From contig CAJNYU010004154.1 of NCBI GenBank assembly GCA_905331475.1, forward strand, positions 1-64,000: 64,000 nucleotides of DNA. Reading direction: 5' to 3'. Below the pieces are notes generated by a model. It ran no database searches, was not told the DNA's origin, and was given only the letters and a program-made list of their open reading frames with translations. Source of the DNA: Rotaria socialis. Lineage: Eukaryota > Rotifera > Eurotatoria > Philodinida > Philodinidae. A program made the position numbers and the translations under genes. Positions 34,101 to 47,811 of this stretch are shown piece by piece. Each line of letters starts with the position of its first letter. Within the stretch, counting starts at the first letter, position 1.

Positions 34101-37100
34101 TGAATAAATATTGTTTGAATATTTAGTGTCTTGAGGCAAGAGAGAAATTGACCAGTTGAACAACTTTTCTCATTACTCAATGGTGAGAAAGCAATTACAA
34201 ATTGTTTAAACATATAGAAATCGATCTGAATTTTTAATTTTCCTAATATCGAAGAATAAGTTTTAACTCAAATATTATTCAATGATGAACATAAACAAAA
34301 ATGGTTACTGTTTTAACATTGATTTTGAAAATCGCTAGTAAACAATGCAAAGTATTGAACACAAGCGTTAACTTAATCTATTTTACAAATGCATAAAAGT
34401 GTACTCAGAGTAAAAAATTGGTCTGTTTAGGTTTTGCTGAAACAATTAGAACTAGAAAATTAGAATTTCAACTCAAATTTGGAACTTCTTTTTCGTTTCT
34501 TAGAAAAATATGGTAAAACAATATTAAACATATGAGAATAATTTTGAATTAATTAGAATCAAACAATGAAAAAAACCAAAATATAAAGCTTTGATTAGTA
34601 AATGCTTTTAAAGAGTTGTTTGTTTTCGATAATCTTTCGATAACTGAAATCTTTATTTTGGTTGAAATTTTTCTCTGAACAATTAATTATTATTAATCAT
34701 TTAAGCGATATGATTGCATTGTTTATTGGGAACATTATATGTGATCAGTAAAATAAATAAAATGATCAGTAAAAAAGAATATGAATGATCAGTACTAAAA
34801 CGATCAGTAACTAATCTTAAAGTGATCAGTTTATTATATATAATTACCAGTAAAAAAGATAAAATTGATCAGTAAAACATAGAAGCTTGGGTGTGGGTGT
34901 GATTCTTCTGCTCATCTACACTGCCCTCACATCCTTTTTTGCATTCTTTCATTTCCATTTATTCCATCGCTTTCTTCCAGAACCTCTTTGTCTGATATAT
35001 CACTTTCATACTGAGCAACTTGTACGACTTCCATCTTTTTTACTCGTTGATACTAAGCTGAACGTGAAAGAAAGGAGCTAAGAGTACATTTATATATGTT
35101 GTACTTGTCAGCTGTACGATATAAAGATCAAAAGAACAAATATGAAAAAAAAGTAAATCATCTTATAACACATTTCAATTTGTATACTGATCCTTGAATC
35201 TAATTTACTGATTTTTAAATACATCCATAAATCGAAGTATATTAATAACTGATCACACAAATTATGTACTGATCATTCATTTATTCTACGATCGCTTAAA
35301 CGATAGCCTTTTTTTATTTATGAAATAAAATAAATTACCATTGCTATAATTAACATTTGTATTAAACTCTGACGAATTTTGATTTACAATTAATGTTGGA
35401 GTTGAATTTCCATGAATAGGAACAGGTGCTATAAGATTTGTTAATGTTGCATTATTATCTGTTGACGGTTTTGTGATTGGAGAAAAACGTTGTGTTGATT
35501 CTTCGGTCAATTTTGGCATATTTGTACAAATCTATTTTTAATATAAAATAAAATAGATAAAACTTCGAACAATAAATCAATACTTGAGCGAAAGCTTGTA
35601 ATCTATCGCAAGACGGTGATGTATTTTTGTCTTGATTGGATTGTGATTGTAATCTAGCTGATCTTCTACATTGTTCTTGTTCATCTTTTGAATTAATTTG
35701 ATTATCTAAATTATTTAATTGATTTGTCCATTTAAATGAAGGATTTTGTTTTGAATGTTCATATCTTAATTGTTTAGCACGTATTCTATATTGTTCTTGT
35801 TCTTGTGCTGATAATGAATACCATTTTTCACCTAAAATTTTTGAAACATTTCTATTGTCCCGATTAGGATTTGCTAAATGAATTTTTCCACGCTGCTCTT
35901 GAGAAAATAACATGAATGAATTCATTGGACGACGAATGTGTTTTTCTTTAGATGGTGACAGAGAAACATTTCTCAATGATTGATAATCACCATTATAAGA
36001 TGACTTATTTTCATTGTCATTTTTATTATTATTTGAATTTGAATTTGAATTTGAATTTCCATTTGAATCGTCCTCCTTCATTGGATTTTCATCAGGATTT
36101 GAAGAATTATTATTTTCATCGTCTTGTGTTTGATCTGCGAAAACAAATAGTGAAATATATATATATATATATATATATATTGATAAGTCTTGGTTTTACT
36201 TGTTGACATCGGATCAAAGGGACTTTGATCAAGATTAATTGTTATCTTAGGTAAAATGTCTGGCCAATTAACTGTTCGAATTGGATTTACTAAACAAAAT
36301 AACATAAAATAAAATAAATTCAACTATTTCCCACGATAATAAAAGGAAACCTTGAGACGATTCATTTGTTGAGATTTCTGATGTCGTTGAACGTGGAGCT
36401 GATGGATAACTATTTGAATCGAAAACTTCATTTTGAAACGCTAGAAAATAGGCAAACAAATAAATTTGAAGCATATTCATTTTGTTTATAAAGTCCAAAG
36501 AGTAATAAGCGCTACCCCATCAGGATTAAAATATGGTCCTCATACGTATCATTTAGACTATCGAGGTCAGCATAAAACAGTTTATGTCAAAAAAACCTCT
36601 TGTAAAAGTGCATCCTATTTTTACGGTGCTTAACTAGGATATAATCTAGTTGCTCATGTTTGTAATAGAAGGAAAAGAAGCAATTTACTGATTGCTAATA
36701 TTTGCAATGAGTAGACCCTATTTTCATGAAATAGCTTGTCATGAGAAAAAGAACGGTAAGACAACCGTTTGTTTCTAATTAGCGACATGATGAACTCATT
36801 GATGTAAGCAATCAGAAGAACAAAATTCTAAATATATTGGTTTTAAATTTGCATGCACCATCTTCTTCAAAAATGTATCCGAATATGACGAAAATGAAAT
36901 TTCTTCCAAAAAACAAAAATTATCAAATATTTATCAGTTTAATGTAAATATTCATGTCAAATCATCTTCATTAAATAGAATCTCTGTATTGTAGTACAAT
37001 TTGACATTTGTTGACACAATAGATAATTTACTACTCTGATTGTTTAACAGACGTTTCATTTTTGTTTTTAAATATTAAGTAGAATTTGTCTCGTGGAAAG

Positions 37101-40100
37101 AAGAAAGAAACTGGAATGTGAAAAAAGGTTCAACGAGTCATTAAAATTATCAAAATTAGATTTTCTTTTCTAAGAGGTTAAAAAGAAAATATTCAGATTC
37201 AGAATATCATAATTTACACTTCTAGCAGGTCAATAAAAAGAAGTGATTTGGAGGTTTTTGAAGGATTTGAGCTTGAAACTATGAACATAAATAATATTTC
37301 AATTAAAGTTTCAATTTTAAGAGCAACCAAGTAAAAAAAATGAAAAGAGATCTCCTTTCTCGCAGAGAATTTTCCATTTATTTTTCTAAGTCGAATTTTT
37401 CTTTCAATTATTTGGGTTAAAATCGAGTAAGTTTTTCTTAGAAACTTTGTCAGATCTTAAAAATTAAAAATAGTATACATACAAGAAAATCTATTAAAGC
37501 TTAGTTAAAGTCATCGTCATATGTTTAAGAAAAACAAGAGATTAGTTTTGAAAAAGAGAAAACTTTGAAAGTATATAAATTATATATTCGTCGAGAAAGG
37601 TTCGTAAAAATTTGGATTTCATATTTTACTTAAAGAAGAAAATTAATAGTTTCAAATAATTAATATTTACAATTTTGTTGCAATAGAAATCTTGGTGATT
37701 GTGAGAAAAATAGTGGTGTTGTTGTTCTTGATTGTGGTGCAGAATAATAACCATGATGGATTGATGAATTATTTGTAGTTAATGGAATAATTGATGGCTG
37801 AGAATGAATTCTATCAAAGCTGAGTGTCGTTTGAGCATTATGTTCTTGTCTTCCTTTTTGTGATAAATGTCTTGAACAAAGACCACGTCTTTGAGATTCT
37901 CTTGGACAACCATCTTTTGAACAAAGGCGACGCCATTGTTTTCCGTTAAATTTTTTTCGAATTTGGGATTGTGTCGATGTCATAACATCACCTTTACGAT
38001 AAGTTATTTGATTATAAATTGTTGTTGGAATATCATTTGTATTGTTATTATTTAATGTAAAATTTGAATTTATTGTTGAGGTTGTTTCTTTTATCAAAGA
38101 ATCACTTGTTATTACTTTATTCGATTCATTTATATTAATATTTGTTGATTGTAAACTATCATTTGATGATACAGATGATTCACGTGGAGATGGACTGCCA
38201 CAACAACCTAAACAAAGAGATTTTTTTATTATTTTAATAAAATATTTGAAAAAGGACGATCATATTCTGATATGAATTCCATTAAACTCTCTAAGCACTC
38301 ATAAACTATTTTTCATTTCCGTTCAATTTAGATTTTGTTTTTTCTATACTCTCTATAAAAAATCTCTATTATTATCTTTTCAATTAAATTTTATAAAAAT
38401 GTTTTAGCTATGTGACCTCAGAGAACAATTTCCTTCATGATTATATTCATAGGCTTTACAGTTTTTTTTTTATGTAGGCTCGTTTGTTTGTCACTTAAAG
38501 AATTGATTATTAATTAATCTAGATTATATTTATCAATGATGAAAATAATCATTTCAACTGAAAAAGAAATATTCGTTAGACTTTGAATAATTTTCTTTTT
38601 GTATTTTGAAAAAACATTATGTATTTCGAATTTATTCTTCTATGAATTATTTCATCATTTAGTTTTGGTCATTTTAGACTTGAGAAATGCTTTGATTTGA
38701 AAAAATAGAAGTTTGAATTGAAGAAGTACGATACTCATGTTTTAATAGAGTTCACTAAATAGCATTCATTTACCTTGAAACACAAAAAGATTCTTTTCGA
38801 TAAAATTACTATTCAATCTATTTCAAATCTATTCTAATAAGTATGGAAATAACGTAAAACTTGTTACAAAACTAAATTTAATCTATGACCATAATATTTT
38901 TCTATTTATGATCTTTCACATAAACGTATTATTCGATTTCATAAATGTATAAAAAATAATGAAAAAAAAACAATATTTTTATGTATAAATAAAAAACCAA
39001 ATTTCCTATCTATGGATTTCCCTCTTGATCGAAACGAACAAGATATATTGACTCATACTCAGAAAATAGTTTCTGTTCACATCATATGACATATTTCTAG
39101 CTTTCCCATCATATTATTGAAAAATATAGACTTCATAAATATTAGCAAAAAATAGAAATTCGAAGTATAACTTTACAGAAAGAGAAAAAGGTTTTTGAAT
39201 AAGATAATTTAACAAAAAAAACGGTGAACGTTTCAATTGTTTCAATATCTATCTATGGTTACAATAAAAACAAACTTTTCAATAACAGAAGCTTTTGAAA
39301 TATTAATTGATAAAAAGAAAGGTAATTTTGAAAAATATATTATCTCGAAAGTTGAATGTCAAAATCCAGTAGAAAATTTTCCTCCATATTCTTTCAGAAA
39401 GTTATGTCATTATCAAAACAGAAACAAAATGAAATAATTCGATTGGCATAAACTACAAGTACAAATTCCTTTCTCTATAGTTTATAGATCGTCAAAGTCT
39501 GTATTATATCAAAGCATGTGACAACAATTCACAAGCGGTTATCCATTTTATAAACTATATCAAGTAATACAAATCTAAGCACTCAGTTTCGTAAGCCATT
39601 TGAAGAAGAATATGCAGTTGATGAAATATTTTTCGATCTTGTCAATGACGAATGATACAAAATTTGATTCAAATTTTATATTCAATATATAAATAGCTCA
39701 AGACTTAATAAGCAATCACACATATAAGTGAGTGTATTATTTAGAGATCAAAATGATTTCTTTTTCTCCAGAAAAAACAATTTCATAGTTAAGTTTATCT
39801 GTAAGGAATCAAAAAAGAAAAAATCTCTTCCGAATAAAATTTTTATAAAGAATATCCTAATTGAAATAAAAAATAAAAACAAAATCAATTCAAACCGTGT
39901 TGATGATTAATTTCAGATGTATTGCTCGATTTAAACAAAGATTTAGCATCAAGTGCAGCATTCCAATCAACAGGAATTTCTATTTAGATTTAAAAATAAA
40001 ATATTTAAAAGCAAAATCTTTCTAAAACAAACCATCATGCCACGGCGGTAAAAATAATCTTATTGATTGTCTTGGTACACATACGGTATCTTGTTGGTTA

Positions 40101-40774
40101 TCAAATGAAATATTAAATTTTGCATCATTTGTTTTTTCAACAATAATTCCAGATTGATAAGTTGCATATTTGAAATTTGTTTCTGATTCTATTTGTTGTC
40201 TTCGACATAAAACATGCTTGCCTTCAATTAATTCTCGTATCGGTGGAGCATTATCAGATAATATTCCAAAAAGATCTTCAAATAAATTTATTTGAACTTT
40301 ATTTGGAAATAAATTATCATGTACAATTGATGGTGCAACAGTTAAATGACCATTTTTTGGTATATCAACTATTGTACCTGATACATATTCATTTGATTGA
40401 TTATTTCCTATTCGTACGAGAACTGTTATTGTTTGCCAATCTTGAAAATTATACTCATTTATTAAATTATTTATTGACGATAAATTATCTTTAAAGAAAA
40501 CATTATTTTTATTTTTCTATTATAAATAAAGTTTTCCTTTTTCTTCTCAATAAATACCTTGAATATTTGTGTTATTTAATTGTTGTTCTTGATCAACATT
40601 ATGATGAGCTAACCAACGTTTCTTTAATGGTTTAGCTTGTGATGATGATGATGATGATGAATTATCATTCTGTTGTTGATCATCATTTGTTGTTATTGTT
40701 GAACGTCGACGCTTTTCAATTTGTTCGTTTAAAGTCGGAGATAAACGCGAAGCTGCAGATGATCGAGTTAACAT
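31102..40774 (-). CDS. CIC: Capicua (CIC) HMG-box transcriptional repressor
   Basis: Nuclear repressor downstream of receptor tyrosine kinase/Ras/MAPK signalling; binds TGAATGAA-like sites using its HMG box with the C-terminal C1 domain (family knowledge). Thirteen exons: 40558-40774, 40033-40488, 39896-39979, 37671-38207, 36351-36440, 36200-36289, 35584-36134, 35339-35531, 32704-33171, 32269-32651, 31517-31700, 31324-31467, 31102-31244. They give 1179 codons plus stop. Exon 2 holds the conserved N-terminal domain ([11 protein letters not shown]...). Exon 4 holds [18 protein letters not shown] with [12 protein letters not shown]. Exon 7 holds the HMG box ([38 protein letters not shown]) at about residues 558-628. 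The last exons hold C1 ([17 protein letters not shown]...[27 protein letters not shown]). Linkers are Ser/Asn-rich. Introns of about 2.2, 1.7 and 1.2 kb carry repeats. The start at 40774 fits a short-isoform-like N-terminus; an upstream long-isoform exon cannot be excluded. Confidence 0.94.
33172..35338 (-). other. CIC intron of 2.2 kb containing a TGATCAGT-rich block
   Basis: The largest CIC intron. Its upstream-strand 3' part holds the repeat block at 34741-35276. The remaining 1.5 kb is AT-rich with nothing else recognised. Confidence 0.6.
34741..35276. mobile_element. Probable non-autonomous element with TGATCAGT subterminal repeats
   Basis: TGATCAGT or its close form recurs at about 34742, 34763, 34789, 34801, 34823 and 34866. 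The inverted form ACTGATCA occurs near the other side at about 35208, 35250 and 35269. A GGGTGTGGGTGTG tract (34889-34901) and a CTGCCCTCACATCC partner (34920-34933) lie inside. The arrangement resembles subterminal transposase-binding arrays; exact ends and target duplication are not clear. Confidence 0.5.
36152..36181. repeat. (AT)n microsatellite in a CIC intron
   Basis: About 15 AT units in the 65-bp intron just 5' of the HMG-box exon on the minus strand. Confidence 0.95.
36505..36545. repeat. Solo end of the 23807-24825 TIR family
   Basis: AGCGCTACCCCATCAGGATT (36508-36527) followed by AAAATATGG matches the terminus AGCGCAATCCCTGTAGGATT plus AAAATGTG. It lies in a 1.2-kb CIC intron; no partner end was seen. 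Confidence 0.5.
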
Positions 40775-42499
40775 TATTCTAAATTATTGAATTGAATTTA
40801 ACTTCGTTGTTTATTTATTTATTCTTTTATTCAAACTTACATTTAAACAAAATAATCATATTGCAAATATAAGTCAAATAAAAACACCGGATTTGATAAA
40901 TAGAAAAAAATGTATTTACGCCCTTTCTCTGTGTAGGTGGATGGAATGCACAGATTTGTCTTTTGTCGAAGATTAGACAAAAAAAACAACAACAATAAGT
41001 AATCAATCGATATATATCATCTAGAAATAAATATATATTTATTATTCAATCAATCTAAAGAAAACAAATAGATAAATGAATAAACCAAAAATGAATGTCT
41101 CAAATAGGACATGTGTCAACCATTTATTCTTCCTTTAATTATCTTTCTTTTATATACAACAACAATAACAACAACAACAAGCCTGTACTCTATGTCATAA
41201 ATAAACACACGTACATACAATTATATATATATATACATGTATAAGCACTATTTGACAGATTTCTAGATGGCGTTCTTGTACGAAAACTTACATTTTTTCG
41301 AATGTGTTTTTCGGCTGCTCGCTTTTAAAAGCATTAAAATAGTAGATACAATACAATTGACGGAAAGAAAAAGAGCAAAATTGGTCAATTTCAATAAAAA
41401 TATTCAAAGTACATAGTGAAGTAAAACTCAAATATTTAAATGTTTCTAATATAGAATGATTGATGACTTTTTAAAATGAAAGAGAAAATTCTTAAATACT
41501 TAACTCGATAAAATCGAATATTTGAATAATTGATCAAAATAAAAAATGAATATAAGATTTCGTTCGCTATTTGATGCACATAAACGAGAAAACAAGAAGA
41601 AAGGTAAGTACATATCGGATAATATCTCATCATGTGTCGACCGAAACGCAAAAAAAAACGAGAAAGAAATGAATATTTATCAAACGAGCTTTTTTTTTAA
41701 TGTTTGTTCGTCTTTTTTTCTATTTTTTTCTTCTAGAATAAACCAGGTCAAAATATTATTTTTTTTTCTTTTTTTCTCCACTTTTTTTTATGAAATTCAA
41801 ATCTTCGAATGTGTTCATTTATTTATTTTAATAATCTCTATTTTAAATCCGATTTGTTGTATTAGAGCGAGAAAAAAGCAAAGCACAATAAGATTCAATA
41901 GTGCAATATAAAACGATGGCATCAAATTAAATACTTTCTATCTCGATATCAAGCTGAAGAAAAAACAAAACAAGCCGCCAGAGAAAACCGAATAAAAAAA
42001 GCGTCCGTTTAGAATATTTTTGTGGCTGAAAGTCATCTCTAGCGTACTACTTTTCTTTTTGTTTTAATTAATGATTGTATTTGACACTACATCAACATTT
42101 TTATTTATCAAAAAAGAAAAGTTGACGAACGTTCAAATGAGAATGAATATAAATAGAATTCTATTTACCTTAATTTTCTTTCTAATAGAAAAAATATTAA
42201 TGCGTATATGATAATATTAATTTTCCTTTTCTCATTTTCTTTCCAATAATAATATTTGAGAACGACATGTTCATTCGTTGAATTAATTGCATGCATTCGT
42301 GCATACGATTTGATTATGAATAAATAAATGAAAAAAAAGCAACCTTCATACAAATTTTCACCAGAAATAAAAGAAAAGGAGCTCGAGGCACTGAATATTA
42401 CATCTGATGCGTAGGAAATGAGTACGAGAAAGAGACAAAGACAAAGACAAAGAATAAGAGAGAAACTATCTACATATGTTCATTTGATGATTTAGATTC

Positions 42500-42500
<1 letters not shown>

Positions 42501-42539
<39 letters not shown>

Positions 42540-42541
42540 TG
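42501..42541. repeat. Poly-A plus (AT)n microsatellite
   Basis: About 17 A residues followed by about 12 AT units. Confidence 0.95.
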
Positions 42542-44124
42542 ATAGAAAGACTAAGTCAACAAAACAACGAAAAAGGATCATCCGTTAGACAAACATATAT
42601 GATCTCGTTACACACAGGTGCAATATTCATTCATCAATAACTTATTATTAATCATTTTCGTTTGATTCATTTCTTTTTCTTCTAATTTTTTTATTGAAAG
42701 ATAACTAAAAGACAATAAATTGAATCTTATAAGATTTTTAAACTATCCTTCTTAGAAAATACTTTAACAAGAATAAAAACAATTTAACCTTGATAACCTT
42801 TTTATGTGCTTTCATAAAAAAGAAACTTGAAATCCGAACAGTCAGTCACTGTCGTAGTTGAATAATTTTATTAGTGAAAAAAATTCAAGTATACAAAAAT
42901 CTTTTTTTCTATCGAACATATTTCTTATTTATTCCTAAGAATATTCTTTTTTTCGTTTCTAATAAGCTATTCGTTTGATAATTCAAAAAACAAAATAGCC
43001 AAAGATCTTTTCTTTTTTCCTCGATCAGATAAATCAAGCATGAATGACTCATTTGAAAATTTTCTTTGACTAAACGAACGTACTTACATCAACACTCAAA
43101 CATGAGTAACATTAATGCACTCTCGTTTCCTCTCTATATTTTCTTTTGCAACCACTTTTAAAACTGAAGTAACAGCCGCTGCCATCACCCATATGTGTCT
43201 ATACTCATGACTTTTACATATATGAATGGGTGTGGAAAACGGAAATCGATTTATGTGACAATTGCCTTCCTTCGACATATAAATATAAATATATGAAATA
43301 TATGAAGAACTTCGTCACACCAACTTTTCCCGGTAGATTTGCGATAACTGTCAAAATTTGTGTTTTATCTGAATATTTTCTTTTAACAGGTCGATATCAC
43401 GTTAAAAAAAAACTACTTTTAATAGTTGCAAAAAGTTCATTATGAAAGTAAATAGGAGCAAATTATAATTCTTGCTTTTCTATGCAGTCTTACGCCTAAA
43501 GAAAGAAGGAGGTTTAGTTGGAAAATATTTCAACATAATTATAAATGAAATTTTAATAAGCCTTAACCGACACCTGGACTTTGTCTCGTTATGTGCATAT
43601 CGTAATCAAGTCGATGGTCTAGCTGAAATGAAGAAGAAAAAGACACGACGTGTTTCGTTTGTCAAGAGTAACAGATAATAGATAATACGTGACTTGAATA
43701 GATCAATTAAACCAGACGAAACAAATCTACACGTATTTCCTTTTATTTCCTTAGGCATAGTAAAAGATTATTCTCATTTGGAGAAAATTTATTGGAAATT
43801 TTTTATTCTGATCCATAAATAGATCGTTTGCATTTCTGTATTTACACGTTTGCCTTCATTTCGACATAGATAGTTCTCTCGTATTCTGCATTATTTCATA
43901 TAAAATTAAAATATAAAATAGCTAATTAGTGACTATGTACAAAAAAAGAACGGAAACAACAACAAAATTCATCCAAATAAGTTTATATTCTGGTGCATCT
44001 CGGAAATTGAAAACGTAGTCTTACCTTAATGCTCTTCTCATGTCTCTATTTAGCGTGACTATTGATGATGATGTGAGCCATGCCAATCTCGTTTACTATT
44101 AATAGGCACTGTGCGCGTTTTATT

Positions 44125-44160
44125 CATTCATTCATTCATTCATTTCATCGCATCGCATCT
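44125..44160. repeat. (ATTC)n and CATCG repeat
   Basis: Five to six ATTC units followed by CATCGCATCGCATC. Confidence 0.85.
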
Positions 44161-44282
44161 CATCTCGGCAGTGGCAAGAGCACGACAGGCATCCATCTCG
44201 CTTTTTTACTCGTTTCTATATATTCTATTTGATTCCCTACGTGTAAATGTAAGAGAAGAAAGAGGTAAAAAAATATAGTTCT

Positions 44283-44312
44283 TTCTCTCTCTCTCTCTCT
44301 CGCCCTCTCTTT
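44283..44312. repeat. (TC)n microsatellite
   Basis: About ten TC units followed by an interrupted CGCCCTCTCT stretch. Confidence 0.9.
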
Positions 44313-46633
44313 TATTCTATACGGCGAAAACTGCTGATCATCAACAATCAACTATTTCCCTGATCATCGATTCATTGGACAACATCGTTCAATAAAAGAA
44401 AAAAGACAGGTTCTAATCACAAATCATTCTTCTCATCACATGCACACACATGCCTTTTTTTTGTCTTTCTTTTTACTCATTTCTGAATATGAATGTATTC
44501 TATGTGTAAACATTTGAAGTTGCATGCGAACGTTTCTATTATGGATAGAAAAAAAAGAGAAAAGATGCCGGAAAGGGAATATCACTAACGAGATGCTGAA
44601 TAGATGTGTGCACATACATATATACAGGGAAATGCTTGTCTCTCGACGAGCGAAACGATAGCCAGATAGCGATAAGAGAGAAGAGCTCGATTTCCGCAAT
44701 TACAATTATGATTCGCATTGATTTCATCATCTACTGGGAGGTAAACAATTCTCTTTTTCTCTTGGTAGAAAACGCCTTTAGCCTATTAATTTTATTTGTC
44801 GATATTCTTTTTTTATTTTTATATTCTTAATTAAACAAATAATTGATCAACAATAATCATAGAAATAATATTTTCTTAGAAAGAGATAAATGTCAGGTTA
44901 CAATTACTGTCAAATATTTCTATATTGCTTTATATCAGACTGTATAGATTTTTTCTTTTGTTTCTCTTATTTTTCAGTCGTCAAAGGGAATAGTTTAGTG
45001 ATGTTTGTCGATCGATATAATCGGAAAGCGAACACCTGAGACAACATTGATGGAATTCGCAGGCACTCATAACAAATAGTTATGGCTATGGATTTATTCT
45101 TCATTCTTCATCGAATGTAGCATTAGGGAAATAAGTTTCCGTCTAACATAAAATGTCAAAAAGTAGACAAGTGTAGAATAAGCAACTGCCAATCAAGCAA
45201 CTCATCAACAAACAGAACGAGATAGTAAAAGATATTTGGCTTTCTTTTGGTTCGAGATAAATTTAGCTTGAGGCCAATCGTTATCAATGAGAAAAGTAAA
45301 AGTTAGCTTATCAAATAAAACTTGTTCTATTAGATGAATAACTCTTCCAAAATAAAAATATTTCCTGATTGAACTAATTATAGTCTCAAGTACTAAGACA
45401 AGTATTAACTAGATCATAACAAATAAAATAGAAAAACAATTTGTTCTCTAACATTTTTTTACTTACTAGACGAGATAAGAAAAAAATTCTTCCTTTTATC
45501 TTTCAAAAATTATAATTTTGTGAAAAGCCTTTTATTTCTTATTCATTTGTCTTATCTTGTCGCCCGCCCACAAAAATTCTGAACTAAAAAAGGAAAAATA
45601 TCAAGCGGAAGTTATTAGATTTTCACTAACCTGATGATGAATAAAGCATACATGCTGATAGACATTGTCTTTTGACGGCATTCAACTTTTTTCACTTATT
45701 TCACATACAAATCGAATCCAAAATTTTGTTTTGTTTCTCTAATAATGTTGAATGTGTGATAAAGTGAACAGTAAGTTGTATTCTATAGCTATACTTGTGT
45801 TTAGAAAATTACGAAGATGAACATCTGTTCAAAGAAAGTTAGTTGCATAAAGAAAAGAGAAAAAAATCCACGGAGAACGATCATTTTCTATGATGTTTGA
45901 TGGCAGATCATTACTCATATGAAGAAAAGATCTACGAGCAATCTTTGTTGTGTGTGTGTTTGTATTTGGAACGATTCGATCTTGATCATGATGTCATTAA
46001 CGTCACTACATGGAAAAGATGATCCATCGTGCGAGACGTTTAAATGACCAAATAAAACATCGATAATCATCGATCTATCGACCATTTAGAAAAGTTTCAA
46101 AAAAGACATTTCCAAATAGAAACATTTATCAACTTGCAAACGATAAAAAGGATGATGATGATGACATCCAAGCGAGTATAGAAGGAGAAAAAATGAATTA
46201 AGAGAATACAATGCCTACCATTACCCTCTCAACATATATTTTGACAAACCTCCAATTATTTTGTTTTATTTTCATAAGAAATTCTTTATTTTATCATAAG
46301 ATTTTCTCATATTTTATTTCTATTCAAATATTAGAACAAAATCAACAAGAATTCATTCAAATTTAATGAAATAGATCGGTATTTATCTCTTAATATAGAT
46401 AACGATATTTAACGACATCTTTTTAACTTAACTTTATTGTTTTTCGACAAAAATATCTTAAGAGAAAGATCTTAGAGAATGGAGCATTTCAATTTGAATC
46501 AAACTTTTTTCATGATCATATCTCTATGAAACTTTAAATCAAAATTTGGTTAGTTATTATGATCAAATAGAAATTTCATAGCATAAATATATCGTGTTTA
46601 ATAATACAAATGGGCGTTTCTCATAATGAAAGT

Positions 46634-46656
46634 GGCATGAATAAAAAGTTTTATTT
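46634..46656. repeat. 23-bp match to the PWWP paralog B intron
   Basis: Identical over 23 bp to 5949-5971 (starts GGCATGAATAAAAAG). Located just upstream of the hAT derivative but outside its target duplication. Confidence 0.7.
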
Positions 46657-46771
46657 GATGAGAAAACTGGAATAAAATGTATGTATGCAGCTGACGTATA
46701 TTTCTGAAAGGAGATCAGACATCGCTCGTTAAACTTCAATTGAAATGCAACTAAAAACAATATAACTTGTT

Positions 46772-47428
46772 CACAGGCGGTGGAGTCCTTAGACGTGGGT
46801 AGGCGCAAGTCTGCCCTAGAATAAAAGTGGGTAGGCTTGAATAGGCTCAAACTATAAGAATTAAACGCTTGAGTAGGCTCTATTACATATAAACATATCT
46901 TCTTATAGTTCAGTTTTTGTTGTCATGACAGATGACGCATTATTACATAACATCATATTTGACAGTACCTGTAACAACAGCCACTGCCGAAAGATCGTTC
47001 AGTGTTCTTAATAGAATAAAAACGTATTTACGCTGCACAATGAGTCAACAACGTTTAAATCACGTTATTATTCCTCACATTCATAAAGATAAATTAGATT
47101 TACTTGATTTAAAGAGCGTCTGTTCTGATTTTATTTCAAAGAATGAAAATAGAAAAACATTTTTTGGTGCTGTATGATTTTATTATATTTTAGACTCGTT
47201 TTATTTTTTAAGTAGCTGTTCTGTGATACTTCGTTATTTCTTGTTTTATCTCAAAAAAATAAAGCACTATAAAGTTATCACACTTATACAGAATCAAAAT
47301 CTAGCAAGAAGGCGTATGGAGTCTAGCATTGAAAAACTATGATGAGCGTCATTTTCTCACTATCTTCCTGACATCATTTCGCTGGAAAATTGAGCCTACC
47401 CTAGATTGAAATCGTTCCGCCGCCTATG
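46772..47428 (+). mobile_element. hAT-derived non-autonomous transposon, 657 bp
   Basis: Ends CACAGGCGGTGGA and TCCGCCGCCTATG are inverted repeats. It is flanked on both sides by the perfect 8-bp duplication AACTTGTT (46764-46771 and 47429-47436), the hallmark size of hAT elements. Subterminal GTAGGC words recur after the left end (46798-46877) and inversely near the right end. The interior retains only the C-terminal part of a transposase, so it depends on an autonomous relative. Confidence 0.9.
46932..47177 (+). pseudogene. hAT transposase C-terminal dimerisation fragment
   Basis: An 81-codon ORF reading YLTVPVTTATAERSFSVLNR, then IKTYLRCTMSQQRLNHV. This is the conserved hAT C-terminal dimerisation motif (T.ERSFS.L..IK..LR..M.Q.RL). 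The DDE catalytic domain and BED finger are missing, so it cannot transpose DNA by itself. It sits centrally in the 657-bp element. A full hAT transposase is usually 500-700 residues. Confidence 0.88.
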
Positions 47429-47811
47429 AACTTGTTTTCTATTAGCAAAAGTTTATATCAATATCGATACTTTCTCAACTTTATATTCAATTGAAACTAT
47501 CTTGAATTAAAACATTAATTTTATCAATCAATATTATTAAAACGGACAAATTATTGAAGTCATCTATTTTCATAAGTTAAAATAGATCTTTTGAAAGATG
47601 AATATAAAATTAACTTCTATGCATGATGTATAAATACCTATAGAATTATGTTTGTTCCTCAATCTTAGTTGAACTTTCAATGAAAAAAAAACTTCACAGA
47701 TTAAAATTATCGATGCTATATATCGATATAACGAAGTTGGTGACCCGACAGTTGAGCTTCCGACACTTGGGTCTCACAAAAAAAGTTTTATTTGAATAAA
47801 TTTAACAGCAA

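Larger units (their letters stand above)
40775..46763. other. Gene-poor 6 kb upstream of CIC
   Basis: No exon chain or RNA gene recognised on either strand. Holds the CIC promoter, several microsatellites and poly-A/T runs. Short ORFs are low-complexity. Non-coding first exons or enhancers of CIC could be here but cannot be shown. Confidence 0.45.

Noticed and set aside
36140..36200. Possible exon within the (AT)n region of CIC
   Set aside because: It is a 65-bp intron: joining the flanking exons keeps the CIC frame and the repeat encodes only Tyr/Ile runs.
43096..43678. Cluster of short ORFs upstream of CIC
   Set aside because: No coherent exon chain, no conserved motif; typical chance ORFs in AT-rich DNA.
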